A DNA stretch of 64,000 nucleotides from Actinomycetota bacterium (GCA_947449765.1 CANFSP010000006.1:89240-153239), one strand, 5' to 3'; shown: positions 1-9,438, counted from the first letter of the stretch. Program-made: numbers and translations. The notes: generated by a model from the sequence alone, not told the origin.

Positions 1-284
1 AGTACCTCACTCAGCCACTTCAGCGCCCCACGCCTCACTCCATTTCAGACCCGGTCAAACTCGAACTTGAGCTCACCGAAATTCGCTCGCAGGGCTACTC
101 GGTCGCCCGTCAAGAAATGACGATGGGTAGCGGATCGGTTGCGGTGCCCATCCTTCGCAACAATCGTGCGATCGCGGCCGTCGGGATCGTGGCGCACCTC
201 AACCGCCTCGAAGTGCCCAGGCTGGTGTCGATTCTTCAACAGGCCGCCAACACGATTGCCCATGAACTTGAAGACCACCACTAG
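1..284 (+). CDS. IclR-family transcriptional regulator, C-terminal part (5' truncated by window edge)
   Basis: The reading frame is open from base 3 to a TAG at 282-284 and gives the last 93 residues of a protein. The visible part matches the end of the IclR effector-binding domain: a stretch reading 'YLTQPLQRPTPHSISDP', then 'IRSQGYSVARQEM', then a hydrophobic 'SVAVPILRNNRAIAAVGI' strand and a final amphipathic helix. IclR proteins are small-molecule-responsive regulators, often of aromatic or carbon-source catabolism. The next gene, 15 bp downstream, is a PcaD-like hydrolase, so this may be the local regulator of a protocatechuate/beta-ketoadipate branch (inference). The DNA-binding domain lies outside the window. 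Confidence 0.85.
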   Translation, partial: YLTQPLQRPTPHSISDPVKLELELTEIRSQGYSVARQEMTMGSGSVAVPILRNNRAIAAVGIVAHLNRLEVPRLVSILQQAANTIAHELEDHH

Positions 285-299
285 GACCAGGGGAGACTC

Positions 300-1097
300 A
301 TGACAGTTCCCGTGCTCACCGCGACGGTTGACGGAGACTCAGCCACGCTCTCCGGCCGTCATGACGTGCTCATTCTCGGTCCGTCGCTCGGTGCAACGGC
401 ACGCTCCTGGGATGGAGCTCTCGCCGAGCTATCCGAAGATCACACGGTTGTCAGGTGGGACCTTCCCGGTCACGGCGCCTCTCATGTCGCTCGCGAGCCG
501 TTCACACTGGCAGAGCTCGCAGCCGCGGTGATCAACCTGGCGGATGCGCTTGGCATCAGTCGTTTTGATTACGCCGGTGTCTCTGTCTCGGGGGCGGTGG
601 CTCTCGAACTTGCGATTGCCTATCCCGCGCGACTGGGGCACGTCATCCCCATTTGTACCGCGGCCAAGTTGGGCGAGAGCGGTCCGTGGAATGAGCGGGC
701 TGAACTGGTGCGTGCCGAGGGAGCCGCGGTGGTCATCCCGGTGCAGGAAGAACGTTGGTTCTCGCCCGAATTTCGGGAGGACGAAGCTGACATCGTCGCC
801 GCAGTCATGTCCGACATTGCCGCGACAGACGCTGAATCCTATGCCCTGCTCTGTGAGGCAATTGGTCAGTACGACGTTCGAGACAAGCTCTCTCAAATCA
901 CCGTTCCCCTGCTGATGATTTCTGGTGAGTGCGACCCGGCAACCACCGTTGAAGCGGGAGCCTTCATCGCGAACCACGTTTCCGGTGCAACGCAGTTTGT
1001 GGTCCCCGACGCCTTTCATCAAGCCATTGTCGAGCATCCACTCGTGGTAGCTCGAGCGATAAATGCCTTCCTCGCCGGTCAACCGATTCCCGGATAG
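300..1097 (+). CDS. Alpha/beta hydrolase, 3-oxoadipate enol-lactonase (PcaD)-like
   Basis: A 265-residue alpha/beta hydrolase, the usual length for 3-oxoadipate enol-lactonases that open the lactone ring in the beta-ketoadipate pathway. The oxyanion-loop region 'LGPSLGATARSWD' lies at about 26-38, 'RWDLPGHGAS' at 52-61, the nucleophile elbow 'GVSVSG' at 93-98 (Ser95), Asp212 in 'GECDPAT' and His240 in 'AFHQAI' complete a Ser-Asp-His triad. The elbow is GxSxS rather than the canonical GxSxG. The ATG is preceded by an AGGGGAG ribosome site. It follows an IclR gene by 15 bp, as many pca genes do. Exact substrate cannot be proven; a general esterase or haloperoxidase-like fold is the alternative. 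Confidence 0.75.
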   Translation: MTVPVLTATVDGDSATLSGRHDVLILGPSLGATARSWDGALAELSEDHTVVRWDLPGHGASHVAREPFTLAELAAAVINLADALGISRFDYAGVSVSGAVALELAIAYPARLGHVIPICTAAKLGESGPWNERAELVRAEGAAVVIPVQEERWFSPEFREDEADIVAAVMSDIAATDAESYALLCEAIGQYDVRDKLSQITVPLLMISGECDPATTVEAGAFIANHVSGATQFVVPDAFHQAIVEHPLVVARAINAFLAGQPIPG

Positions 1098-1142
1098 TCG
1101 CGACTAACGAGTGCGCCCGCGATAGGGCAATCATCGGCAGGG

Positions 1143-1173
1143 TAATCTAGAGCAAGCGACCCGTCTGGTCGCT
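1143..1173 (+). promoter_or_regulatory. Candidate smc promoter -10 and 5'-end hairpin
   Basis: TAATCT at 1143-1148 fits the actinobacterial TANNNT -10 box; the expected transcript start is near 1155. Exactly there begins a perfect 7-bp hairpin, AGCGACC (1155-1161) / GGTCGCT (1167-1173) with loop CGTCT. The smc ribosome site AAAGGA follows before the GTG at 1202. The hairpin would sit at the 5' end of the mRNA. Confidence 0.45.
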
Positions 1174-1201
1174 TTCGTCAACCACAAAGGATGTCTGCGA
1201 C

Positions 1202-4200
1202 GTGTACCTGAAGAGTCTCACGCTCAAGGGCTTTAAATCGTTCGCGAATCCCACAACTTTTGCGTTTGAGCCGGGTGTCACCTGTGTTGTCGGCCCCAAT
1301 GGATCGGGTAAGTCCAACGTTGTTGACGGTCTCGCGTGGGTGATGGGTGAGCAAGGCGCCAAAACACTTCGTGGTGGCAAGATGGACGACGTTATTTTTG
1401 CGGGGACATCCACCAGAGGCCCCCTCGGTCGCGCTGAGGTTACCCTCACGATTGACAACTCGGATGGGGCGCTTCCCATTGAATATTCCGAAGTCACCAT
1501 CTCACGCATATTGTTTCGGAACGGCGCCAGTGAGTACTCGATCAATGGCGAACAGTGTCGTTTGCTTGACGTTCAAGAGTTACTCAGTGACTCCGGGCTC
1601 GGCCGCGAGATGCACGTCATCGTTGGGCAAGGACGCCTCGACAATGTGCTCCAAGCCAGTCCTGAGGAACGCCGTGGCTTCATTGAGGAGGCCGCAGGTA
1701 TTCTCAAGCATCGTCGTCGCAAGGAAAAGACGGTTCGCAAACTTGAGGCGATGGAAGCAAATCTCACCCGACTGAGCGACCTGGCCGGGGAGGTTCGCCG
1801 CCAACTCAAACCACTCGGTGCGCAAGCGGAGATTGCTCGTGAGGCACAAAGCATTCAGGCTGAGGTGCGTGACGCACGCGCACGACTCCTCGCCGACGAC
1901 GTGGTCACCCTGCGCGTCGCACTTGATGCTCACAATCGGTCAGAAGCCGAACGCCACACCGAGCGCCTCGTGTTGCAAGAACAGCTGGAACGCACGAGCC
2001 TTCGGGTTCGGCACCTCGAAAGTGAGATGTCATTTACGGGGGTTGAATCCGCTCGTGCCACGGTCTTTGCACTTGAGTCCGTGCAAGAACGGTTGCGCGG
2101 CTTGTACACGCTGGCAAACCAGCGACTCGCGCTGCTCGGCAATGACGGGGAAATGACGCCACTGGGCTCTGGGGTCACCACAGCCATGATTGAGGCTGCG
2201 ACACACGAGGTTGCGGTGCTTCAGGACACGATTACGACAACCGAAAGTGCCTGGCGAGTTTCTCAGCAACTCACTCTCGAGATTCGAGCAGAGCTGGACG
2301 CTATCGACGAGCACGTGGCTGCCCAGAGCGCACTCGTCTCGCAGTTCGACCTCGATCTTGCCCAGGCACGCGGTAAGGCCGAAAGCGCCCTATCAACGGT
2401 GACCGCAGTTGAGGGCGAACGAGCTCGGCAGCAGGACGCACTGAATGCCGCGCATGATCGACGCGCTAGCGCAGAGGCCGCGCTGGCATCCCTGAAAGAT
2501 GAGTCGAGCAGAGTTGACGATGACCAGAGCGGTGTGAACCGTGCCTACGAAGAGGCTAACGAGGCTGTTACGGCTTCCGAGATGGCCACCGAGAAGTTAC
2601 GCGATGAGCTTCACTCACTCGAACGTGAGCGCGATGCTCTTCACGCGCGTGTTGGGGCACTCTCGATGGCTCTGGATCAGAAGGATGGTTCGTCGGCTCT
2701 GGTCGCCGCAAAGCTGGCCGGTGTGCGCGGACTCGTCGCAGAATACGTCCAGGTCCGTCCCGGTTATGAAGCTGCTGTCGCCGCGGCACTGGGTTCAGTG
2801 GCGGATGCTGTTCTTGCCGAAAATCTCGACTCCGCTGTGGCGGCACTCGACCAAGCACACGAGAGCGAATTTGGACGTGTCGACATCATTGTCGCCGACG
2901 CACGCGGCGCTTCGGTGGAGACTCCCACGGCGCCAGGAGTTGTGCCGGCGGTCAGTGTGGTTGACGCTCCCGATGGGCTCAAGGCGCTTTTGCGTGACAC
3001 CGTCATCGCCGATGACCTGGCCAGCGCGCGCGCGGCCTGGAAGTCGGTCTACGCGACTCTTGATCGAGACATCACTCTCATCACCAAAACCGGGGATGTG
3101 CTCACCCGGTACCTGCTTCGTGGCGGGAGTGGTGCCAAGCGCAGTCGAATCGAATTGGTTGCTGATCGCGATGCAGCCCAGGCCCGACTCGACGAGGTTG
3201 GGGTTCTCAGCGACGCGGCGCGATTTGCGCTTGCCGAGCAGCGAGCCGAAAATGAGGCCGCGAAGAGCCGGCAAGCCACAGCCCTGGCAAACTTGCGTGA
3301 GTTCGATGCCCAGCTGGCCGCGAGGTCCGAAGCGCACAACCGAGCGCGGGTTCAGGCAGAAGCCGCGCAGGCAGAGTGTGACCGACTAGAGGCGGGAATA
3401 GCCCAGACGGACGAGAAGCTGACATCCTCTCGCGCTGACCATGAGCAAGCGACTCACGAGCTTGCGAGGCTTCGTGAGCGTGAGCGCCCACTTCTCGATG
3501 TATCTACGCGAGATGCGGTCTTTGTCAAACTTGAGACGCAGCGCGAGGCTGAGGTTCAAGCTCGCCTCGACCTCGAAACGGCGAGAGAACGAGTGCGTGC
3601 TGAAGAGCTGCGCGTTGAGGGGCTCCGCGCTCAGCTCGATGCGGATCGTCAGGCCGCCGAGGAGTCGGCCCGCCGGATTGTCATTCGCCGTCGCCAAATC
3701 GACAAGGCTCAAGCTGTTGCGGACGACATTCCTCCAGTGCTTGCATCCCTCGACCGCTCGGTGGCCGAAGCGCGGGTGGTTTTCGCCCAAGCTGAATCGG
3801 ATCGACGCAGTGCCAACTCCGAGCTCACTCAATTGCGCCAGGATGAGGCCACTCTTCGCGAGCGTCTCCACGGAATCACCGAAAACGTGCACGGGCTCGA
3901 ACTCCAGATTTACGAAAAGAAATTGCACCTCTCGACTCTGCTTGAGCGTGCCGCTGGTGAGCTTGGGCTGATTGAAGAGGTTCTCGTTGCCGAATACGGA
4001 CCTGAGGTGCCGATTCCGGTGACACAGGAGGGTGAGGATGGACTCGTCCCGTTCGTTCGAGCTGAGCAACAGCTTCGTCTCGAAAAGGCTGAGCGCAAAC
4101 TCAACCAGCTTGGACGCGTGAACCCACTGGCTCTTGAAGAATTTGCCGCCTTGGAGCAACGCCACACATTCTTGACCGAACAGCTCACCGACTTGCACAA

Positions 4201-4744
4201 CACGAAAAAAGACCTGCTCAGCATCATTGACGATGTCGACGCGACGATGCAGAGCGTTTTTGAGTCGGCCTTTGAAGACACCCGGGCAGCTTTTGAGAGA
4301 GTCCTCCCCATCCTCTTTCCTGGCGGCACGGGCTACTTGGCTCTCACTAACCCCGACGACCTGCTCACGACCGGAATTGAAGTCTCGGTCAAGCCGGCCG
4401 GAAAGAAGATTGAGCGTCTGTCATTGCTCTCCGGAGGTGAGCGCAGTCTGGCAGCAGTGTGTCTACTCATTGCCATTTTCAAGGCTCGGCCATCGCCCTT
4501 CTACATCATGGATGAGGTTGAGGCAGCCCTTGATGATGCGAACCTAGGCCGGCTCCTCACCATCTTCGAAGACCTTCGCGAGAGCTCCCAACTCATCGTC
4601 ATCACTCACCAAAAGCGGACCATGGAAATAGCCGATGCGCTCTATGGTGTGTCAATGCGTCAGGATGGAGTCTCCGCGGTGGTTGGTCAGCGCGTGGCGA
4701 ATGAGCAAGCTGCGGCTCAAACACCCGAGAAGGTGTCGGCATAA
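1202..4744 (+). CDS. smc: Chromosome partition protein Smc
   Basis: A 1180-residue SMC ATPase, full length for the family. It condenses and segregates the chromosome together with ScpA/ScpB as a ring-shaped dimer on DNA. The Walker A motif 'GPNGSGKS' is at 31-38, followed by the conserved 'MGEQGAKTLRGGKM'. Long coiled coils (about 165-490 and 660-1000) flank a hinge at about 495-650. The C-terminal head carries the ABC signature 'LLSGGERSL' near 1075 and Walker B 'FYIMDEVEAALD' near 1100. The start is GTG, chosen because the protein then begins 'MYLKSLTLKGFKSF' as in the family. The stop codon overlaps the ftsY start by one base (TAATG), so both are co-translated, a common actinobacterial arrangement. 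Confidence 0.98.
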   Translation: MYLKSLTLKGFKSFANPTTFAFEPGVTCVVGPNGSGKSNVVDGLAWVMGEQGAKTLRGGKMDDVIFAGTSTRGPLGRAEVTLTIDNSDGALPIEYSEVTISRILFRNGASEYSINGEQCRLLDVQELLSDSGLGREMHVIVGQGRLDNVLQASPEERRGFIEEAAGILKHRRRKEKTVRKLEAMEANLTRLSDLAGEVRRQLKPLGAQAEIAREAQSIQAEVRDARARLLADDVVTLRVALDAHNRSEAERHTERLVLQEQLERTSLRVRHLESEMSFTGVESARATVFALESVQERLRGLYTLANQRLALLGNDGEMTPLGSGVTTAMIEAATHEVAVLQDTITTTESAWRVSQQLTLEIRAELDAIDEHVAAQSALVSQFDLDLAQARGKAESALSTVTAVEGERARQQDALNAAHDRRASAEAALASLKDESSRVDDDQSGVNRAYEEANEAVTASEMATEKLRDELHSLERERDALHARVGALSMALDQKDGSSALVAAKLAGVRGLVAEYVQVRPGYEAAVAAALGSVADAVLAENLDSAVAALDQAHESEFGRVDIIVADARGASVETPTAPGVVPAVSVVDAPDGLKALLRDTVIADDLASARAAWKSVYATLDRDITLITKTGDVLTRYLLRGGSGAKRSRIELVADRDAAQARLDEVGVLSDAARFALAEQRAENEAAKSRQATALANLREFDAQLAARSEAHNRARVQAEAAQAECDRLEAGIAQTDEKLTSSRADHEQATHELARLRERERPLLDVSTRDAVFVKLETQREAEVQARLDLETARERVRAEELRVEGLRAQLDADRQAAEESARRIVIRRRQIDKAQAVADDIPPVLASLDRSVAEARVVFAQAESDRRSANSELTQLRQDEATLRERLHGITENVHGLELQIYEKKLHLSTLLERAAGELGLIEEVLVAEYGPEVPIPVTQEGEDGLVPFVRAEQQLRLEKAERKLNQLGRVNPLALEEFAALEQRHTFLTEQLTDLHNTKKDLLSIIDDVDATMQSVFESAFEDTRAAFERVLPILFPGGTGYLALTNPDDLLTTGIEVSVKPAGKKIERLSLLSGGERSLAAVCLLIAIFKARPSPFYIMDEVEAALDDANLGRLLTIFEDLRESSQLIVITHQKRTMEIADALYGVSMRQDGVSAVVGQRVANEQAAAQTPEKVSA

Positions 4745-5634
4745 TGTCCGGAACGCCTCGACTAGGTCTTGGTGCGAAGCTCAAGGCGTTGCTGACGGGT
4801 GAATCACGATCAGCCAAGGGCCTTACGCCCGACAGTTGGGACGATCTTGAAGCCACGTTGCTCGGCGCTGATTTCGGCCCCGATGTTACGGACGAACTCA
4901 TTGGGACAATGCGGCAACGCGTTGGGCAGCTCGGTGCGATTGATGACGACGACTTTCTGCGGTTACTCCGCGAAATACTAGAAGAGCAACTGTCGCGCTT
5001 CGATAGCACCTTGCGGTTGAGTGATCGCCCGGCCGTCATTCTCGTGGTCGGCGTCAATGGGGTGGGCAAGACAACCACAATCGGCAAAGTTGCCAAGTTC
5101 ATCTCACATGCGGGACGATCTGTGGTCATCGGTGCCGCCGACACCTTTCGTGCCGCAGCGGTGGACCAGGTCGCCACGTGGGCAAGCCGGGCTGGCGTCG
5201 ACATTGTGCGACCACAGCAGGATGGACAGGATCCCTCATCGGTTGCCTATCAGACGGTTGAATTCGCTCTGCGCAATGAAACTGATGTGGTCATCATCGA
5301 CACTGCAGGACGCTTGCACACTAAGGGCGGCCTGATGGATGAGCTCACCAAGATCCGCCGCGTGATCGAAAAGCAGGCTCCCATCAGCGAGGTGTTGCTT
5401 GTCTTGGATGCCACGACAGGACAAAACGGTGTGCGTCAGGCCGAGGCCTTCCTCGAGCACGCCGGCGTCACGGGTCTCGTCCTCACCAAACTTGATGGTT
5501 CAGCGAAGGGTGGCTTCGTGCTCGCCGTTCAAGAGCGAACCGGCATCCCGATTAAGCTCATCGGAACAGGTGAGGGAATCGACGATCTGCAAGGTTTCAG
5601 CCCCGTAGCTTTCGCCGCCGGACTCGTCGCGTAG
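4744..5634 (+). CDS. ftsY: Signal recognition particle receptor FtsY
   Basis: A 296-residue SRP GTPase, the membrane receptor that docks Ffh-bound ribosomes at the translocon. The N region (about 15-80) is followed by the G domain with P-loop 'GVNGVGKTT' near 102-110, 'DTFRAAA' just after 130, 'DTAGR' near 186 and the specificity motif 'TKLDGSAKGG' near 247-256. The acidic A domain found in longer FtsY proteins is absent, leaving almost only the NG core. That core usually suffices for function in species with short FtsY. Translation is coupled to smc through a one-base overlap, and ffh follows after 24 bp. Confidence 0.97.
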   Translation: MSGTPRLGLGAKLKALLTGESRSAKGLTPDSWDDLEATLLGADFGPDVTDELIGTMRQRVGQLGAIDDDDFLRLLREILEEQLSRFDSTLRLSDRPAVILVVGVNGVGKTTTIGKVAKFISHAGRSVVIGAADTFRAAAVDQVATWASRAGVDIVRPQQDGQDPSSVAYQTVEFALRNETDVVIIDTAGRLHTKGGLMDELTKIRRVIEKQAPISEVLLVLDATTGQNGVRQAEAFLEHAGVTGLVLTKLDGSAKGGFVLAVQERTGIPIKLIGTGEGIDDLQGFSPVAFAAGLVA

Positions 5635-5643
5635 CCCGCCTAG

Positions 5644-5649
5644 TAATCT
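5644..5649 (+). promoter_or_regulatory. Candidate -10 box for a leaderless ffh transcript
   Basis: TAATCT sits 9 nt before the ffh ATG at 5659 and no purine-rich ribosome site lies between them. The same TAATCTAGAG string occurs before smc at 1143. The spacing predicts that transcription starts at or next to the start codon. Confidence 0.45.
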
Positions 5650-5658
5650 AGAGGCGTT

Positions 5659-7221
5659 ATGGCAACTTTTGGTGAACTCTCAACCCGGTTAACGGATGCG
5701 CTCAAGAACCTTCGCACGAAGGGAAAACTCAGCGCAGCCGACGTCGATGGAACCGTGCGGGAGATTCGGCGCGCTCTGCTCGATGCCGACGTCTCCTTGG
5801 ATGTCGTCAAGGAATTCACCGCGGTGGTCCGTGAGCGTGCACTCAGCGATGACGTCAACAAGGCGCTCAACCCGGCGCAACAGGTCGTGCAGATTGTCAA
5901 CGACGAACTCGTCACGATTTTGGGTGGCGCAGGGCGTCGCCTCGAGTTTGCCAAAAAGCCTCCCACTGTCATCATGCTTGCGGGTCTGCAGGGTGCGGGT
6001 AAAACAACCCTCGCCGGAAAGCTGGCGAAGTGGTTGGTCAAAGAGAAGCACACCCCGCTTCTCGTGGCATGTGACCTTCAGCGCCCAAACGCGGTGACCC
6101 AGCTTGAGGTCGTCGCCGAGTCGGCGGGTGCGGCAATTTTCGCCCCAGAGCCGGGCAACGGGAAGGGCGATCCGGTAAAGGTCGCCAAGGACTCGATCAA
6201 GTACGCGACCGACAAGCAGCACGACGTCGTCATCATCGACACGGCGGGTCGCCTGGGTGTAGACGCCGAAATGATGAAGCAGGCCGCCGACATTCGCAAA
6301 GCGACAAACCCTGACGAGGTGCTCTTCGTCATCGACGCCATGATCGGTCAGGACGCAGTTGCGACCGCGCAGGCGTTCCAGCAGGGTGTGGATTTCACGG
6401 GCGTTGTCCTCTCTAAGCTCGATGGCGACGCGCGCGGCGGTGCGGCACTTTCCGTCGTATCGGCAACTGGTCGTCCGATCATCTTTGCGTCCACCGGTGA
6501 AACTCTCGACGACTTTGAGCCGTTCTACCCGGACCGCATGGCGAGCCGCATTCTTGACCTCGGTGACATCCTCACCCTGATCGAGCAGGCCCAGCAAGCG
6601 TTCGATGCTGAAGAATCCGCTCGGGTGCAAAGCAAACTCGCTAGCGAAACCTTTACCCTCGATGACTTTCTTGAGCAGATGCAGCAGATCAAAAAGATGG
6701 GCTCCCTCAAGGGCATCATGGGGATGCTGCCGGGCGCGAACAAAATGCGCGATCAGCTGGACAACTTTGACGAGCGCGAAATTACCCGGACCGAGGCCAT
6801 CATCCGCTCGATGACACCGGGGGAGCGGCAGAACACGAAGCTCCTCAATGGCTCGCGACGATTGCGCATCGCCAAGGGTTCCGGCACCACGGTCACTGAC
6901 GTGAATCAATTGGTCACTCGATTCGAGCAAGCCGCAAAGATGATGAAGACCGTCGCTAAAGGAGGCATGCCCAACATGCCTGGAATGCCGCAGATGGGTC
7001 ACGGTGGCGGTTCGAAGGGCAAAAAACCCCAGGGCAAAAAGGCATCCAAATCGGGTAACCCCGCCAAGCGCGCAGCTGAAAACGCTGCCCTCGCTGCCGG
7101 AGTGAAGCCCGGGGCGGCCGGAAGTGGCGGTTCGGGATTCGGTCTCGGCGCTGGTGGCAAGTCCACGCCCTCTGCGGAGGAAATGGAAAACCTCAAAAAG
7201 ATGCTCGGCGGCGGCTTGTAG
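5659..7221 (+). CDS. ffh: Signal recognition particle protein Ffh
   Basis: A 520-residue SRP54 homologue that binds signal peptides and 4.5S RNA and hands nascent membrane proteins to FtsY. The N domain occupies about 1-90. The G domain has P-loop 'GLQGAGKTT' near 111-119, 'DTAGRLGVD' near 195 and 'LSKLDGDARGG' near 255. A Met-rich M domain follows: 'MQQIKKMGSLKGIMGMLPG', then 'RSMTPGER' and 'GSRRLRIAKGSGT', the RNA-binding helix-turn. The C-terminus is a Gly/Met/Pro- and Lys-rich tail of about 80 residues that extends past the conserved M domain. No 4.5S RNA gene is visible in the window. Confidence 0.98.
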   Translation: MATFGELSTRLTDALKNLRTKGKLSAADVDGTVREIRRALLDADVSLDVVKEFTAVVRERALSDDVNKALNPAQQVVQIVNDELVTILGGAGRRLEFAKKPPTVIMLAGLQGAGKTTLAGKLAKWLVKEKHTPLLVACDLQRPNAVTQLEVVAESAGAAIFAPEPGNGKGDPVKVAKDSIKYATDKQHDVVIIDTAGRLGVDAEMMKQAADIRKATNPDEVLFVIDAMIGQDAVATAQAFQQGVDFTGVVLSKLDGDARGGAALSVVSATGRPIIFASTGETLDDFEPFYPDRMASRILDLGDILTLIEQAQQAFDAEESARVQSKLASETFTLDDFLEQMQQIKKMGSLKGIMGMLPGANKMRDQLDNFDEREITRTEAIIRSMTPGERQNTKLLNGSRRLRIAKGSGTTVTDVNQLVTRFEQAAKMMKTVAKGGMPNMPGMPQMGHGGGSKGKKPQGKKASKSGNPAKRAAENAALAAGVKPGAAGSGGSGFGLGAGGKSTPSAEEMENLKKMLGGGL

Positions 7222-7241
7222 CCATCCCGAGACTCGTCCGA

Positions 7242-7277
7242 TTGGCGCATAGTGCCCTGTCTCTGGCAGACTAGACA
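7242..7277 (+). promoter_or_regulatory. Candidate promoter of the rpsP operon
   Basis: TTGGCG at 7242-7247 resembles a -35 box, and CAGACT at 7267-7272 within GGCAGACTAG resembles a -10 box (19-nt spacer). The rplS leader has a similar arrangement (TTGCAC, then ACAGACTAG), suggesting a shared ribosomal-gene promoter type. The remaining 120 bp to the rpsP GTG contain no gene. A strong AGGAGAA ribosome site precedes the start. Confidence 0.35.
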
Positions 7278-7399
7278 CTTGTGTTCGGTGCGCATCCGAC
7301 CCTCTAATCAGATGTCGCCTTCGAATCCCCTAGAGCTTCGCCGAGTGTGCCCCCACGCTCACGGCACCGTTCATCCCAACTAACTCTCACAGGAGAATT

Positions 7400-7942
7400 G
7401 TGGCTGTCAAAATCCGCCTTAAGCGCCTCGGAAAAATCCGTGCGCCGCACTACCGCATCGTCGTAGCTGACTCGCGCACGCACCGTGACGGTCGTGTCAT
7501 CGAAGAAATCGGCCGCTACGTGCCGACGGCGAACCCATCCGTTATCGAGGTCAACTCTGACCGTGCTCAGTACTGGCTCGGCGTTGGTGCCCAGCCAACC
7601 GAGCAGGTCACTGCACTGCTCAAACTCACCGGCGACTGGGGTACCTTCAAGGGCGAAAAGAACGCCAAGAACACCGTTCAGGTTGCTGAGCCCAAAGTCG
7701 AGTTCTCGATCGACACCAAGAAGAAGCCAGTTCTTCGACCCAAGGCAGAGAAGCCCGCACCGGCTGTCGAGGTCGCAGAAGCTGCTGAGGCTGCAGAGGT
7801 AGCCGCTGACGAAGTTGTAGCTGACGCTGCGACGGAAGCTCCTGCTGAGGTTGTCGAAACCGAAGTGGCAGCCGACGAGGTCGTCGCCGAGGCAAGCGCG
7901 GAGGCCGAAACAGCCGAAGCAAGCACCGAAGCTGCTGAGTAA
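7400..7942 (+). CDS. rpsP: 30S ribosomal protein S16 with long acidic tail
   Basis: The first 80 or so residues are S16: '[20 protein letters not shown]' at the start, then '[16 protein letters not shown]' and a central '[13 protein letters not shown]'. S16 is an assembly protein of the small subunit body. The protein is 180 residues long, about twice the core; from about residue 110 on it is a low-complexity Ala/Glu/Val tail in which 'VAADEVVA' occurs twice. Such tails on S16 are known in actinobacteria. The GTG start is supported by AGGAGAA four bases upstream. It heads the S16-KH-RimM-TrmD cluster. Confidence 0.97.
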   Translation: MAVKIRLKRLGKIRAPHYRIVVADSRTHRDGRVIEEIGRYVPTANPSVIEVNSDRAQYWLGVGAQPTEQVTALLKLTGDWGTFKGEKNAKNTVQVAEPKVEFSIDTKKKPVLRPKAEKPAPAVEVAEAAEAAEVAADEVVADAATEAPAEVVETEVAADEVVAEASAEAETAEASTEAAE

Positions 7943-7959
7943 GCAATAAAGACACCATC

Positions 7960-8196
7960 ATGTTGGATAAAGCGCTCGCTCACCTCATCTCAGGGATTGT
8001 TGATCACCCCAACGATGTGAAGGTGGTTTCGCGCACCAACAACCGTGGCGAGGTCCTCGAAGTTCGGGTGAACCCTGAGGACCTCGGCCGGGTAATCGGT
8101 CGTGCCGGTCGCACGGCAAAAGCTTTGCGTACGGTAGTTAGTGCGCTCCCGGGTGGCCGCAACGTGCGTGTCGACGTCGTCGACACCGATGCCTAA
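7960..8196 (+). CDS. khpA: KH-domain RNA-binding protein KhpA
   Basis: A 78-residue single-KH-domain protein. The GxxG loop is 'GRAGRTAKALRTVV', preceded by 'VNPEDLGRVI'. KhpA-type proteins bind RNA broadly, often with KhpB, and affect cell size and division in Gram-positive bacteria. The gene sits between rpsP (17 bp upstream) and rimM, its standard position in actinobacteria and firmicutes. Its last codons overlap the likely rimM start by 8 bases. Confidence 0.93.
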   Translation: MLDKALAHLISGIVDHPNDVKVVSRTNNRGEVLEVRVNPEDLGRVIGRAGRTAKALRTVVSALPGGRNVRVDVVDTDA

Positions 8197-8749
8197 GGTT
8201 CCCGAACCCGCCCGCGACTCTATGTTGCGCGTCGGGCGTCTCACCAAAGCCCACGGGCTCAAAGGTGCGCTCAAGATTGAGCTCTATACGGACGAGCCAG
8301 AAAAGCGATTCGTACCCGGCGCGCAGTTCACGTTGCAGGTTCCTGAAGAGTCGCTCTGGTTTGGGAAACTTCTCGAGCTACGAGAACTTCGTTGGTATAA
8401 CGAACATCCTGTTGCCTTTTTCGTCGGCGTCGACGATCGCACCGCTGCTGAGACACTGATCAAGGCCATCTTGTGGGTTGACGTTGCGGGTGAGACAAAC
8501 ACTGACCCTGACGCCTGGTATGACCACCAACTCGTTGGCTTGACGGTCCAGCGAGACGGTACGAAGGTTGGTACGCTCGCGCGCGTCGAACACTTGCCCG
8601 CACAAGACCTTCTCGTGGTGGACACTCACAACGGAGAAGTCCTGCTGCCGTTTGTCAACGCGTTCGTTCCCTCGGTGGATCTTGCTGCGGGTGTGATTAG
8701 CATCACGCCGCCCGGTGGCCTGTTCGAAGAGCTTCCGGACGACGACTAA
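8189..8749 (+). CDS. rimM: Ribosome maturation factor RimM
   Basis: A 186-residue protein with an N-terminal RimM domain ('[20 protein letters not shown]', 'TDEPEKRF') and a C-terminal PRC-barrel ('[11 protein letters not shown]', '[13 protein letters not shown]', '[15 protein letters not shown]'). RimM binds S19 and assists 30S head maturation. The ATG at 8189 overlaps the KhpA stop; an alternative ATG at 8222 would start exactly at 'MLRVGRL'. Neither has a good ribosome site, so coupling to khpA is likely. Its TAA overlaps the trmD ATG. Confidence 0.95.
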   Translation: MPKVPEPARDSMLRVGRLTKAHGLKGALKIELYTDEPEKRFVPGAQFTLQVPEESLWFGKLLELRELRWYNEHPVAFFVGVDDRTAAETLIKAILWVDVAGETNTDPDAWYDHQLVGLTVQRDGTKVGTLARVEHLPAQDLLVVDTHNGEVLLPFVNAFVPSVDLAAGVISITPPGGLFEELPDDD

Positions 8750-9438
8750 TGCGCATCGACATCGTCAGCATTTTCCCTGAGTTTTTCAGCGTGCTTGATG
8801 TTTCGCTGGTGGGCAAGGCCGTGGTCTCTGGCCTCGTTGAGGCGCGCATCCACGATTTGCGTGATTTCACGCATGACAAACATCGCACCGTCGACGACAC
8901 CCCCTATGGTGGTGGTGCCGGCATGGTCATGAAGCCAGAGCCGTGGGGTGAAGCGCTCGACTCGATTGTGGAAGACGGTTCGCTGGAGCCCGTGCTCATT
9001 GTGCCCAGCCCAGCCGGCGAGGTGTTTACGCAATCCATTGCGCGCGAGCTCGCCGAAGAGTCGCACCTCATTTTTGCCTGCGGTCGCTATGAAGGAATCG
9101 ATCAGCGAGTGATTGATCACTTTTCAAGCCGGATGCGCGTGCGCCAACTTTCCCTCGGCGACTACGTGCTCAACGGCGGTGAAGTAGCCGCGGTCGCGAT
9201 GATTGAGGCGGTGGCAAGGCTTATCCCTGGCATGGTCGGTAACCCGGAGTCACTCGTTGAAGAGAGCCATGAGAGTGGCTTGCTCGAGTACCCGAGCTAT
9301 ACCAAGCCAAAGCAGTGGCGTGGGCTTGAGGTGCCCGATGTTTTGCTTTCCGGCAATCACGCGGCCATTGCTGACTGGCGGCGCGAGCAGCAACTCGAGC
9401 GCACGCGTGCGGTGCGACCTGACCTCCTCGCAGAGTGA
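8749..9438 (+). CDS. trmD: tRNA (guanine-N1-)-methyltransferase TrmD
   Basis: A 229-residue SPOUT methyltransferase that makes m1G37 in tRNAs reading CNN and other codons. Visible signatures are '[13 protein letters not shown]' at the start, '[17 protein letters not shown]', '[15 protein letters not shown]' and the knot loop '[12 protein letters not shown]'. It is coupled to rimM by a TAATG overlap. The C-terminus is unusual at the DNA level: the last codons and the stop (TGA 9436-9438) lie inside the first unit of a 20-bp tandem repeat that continues downstream. Confidence 0.97.
   Translation: MRIDIVSIFPEFFSVLDVSLVGKAVVSGLVEARIHDLRDFTHDKHRTVDDTPYGGGAGMVMKPEPWGEALDSIVEDGSLEPVLIVPSPAGEVFTQSIARELAEESHLIFACGRYEGIDQRVIDHFSSRMRVRQLSLGDYVLNGGEVAAVAMIEAVARLIPGMVGNPESLVEESHESGLLEYPSYTKPKQWRGLEVPDVLLSGNHAAIADWRREQQLERTRAVRPDLLAE

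Noticed and set aside
5689..7278. 529-codon open frame antisense to ffh
   Set aside because: It mirrors the codon bias of ffh, has no start context or recognisable domain, and its composition (His/Arg/Leu-rich) is typical of a shadow frame.
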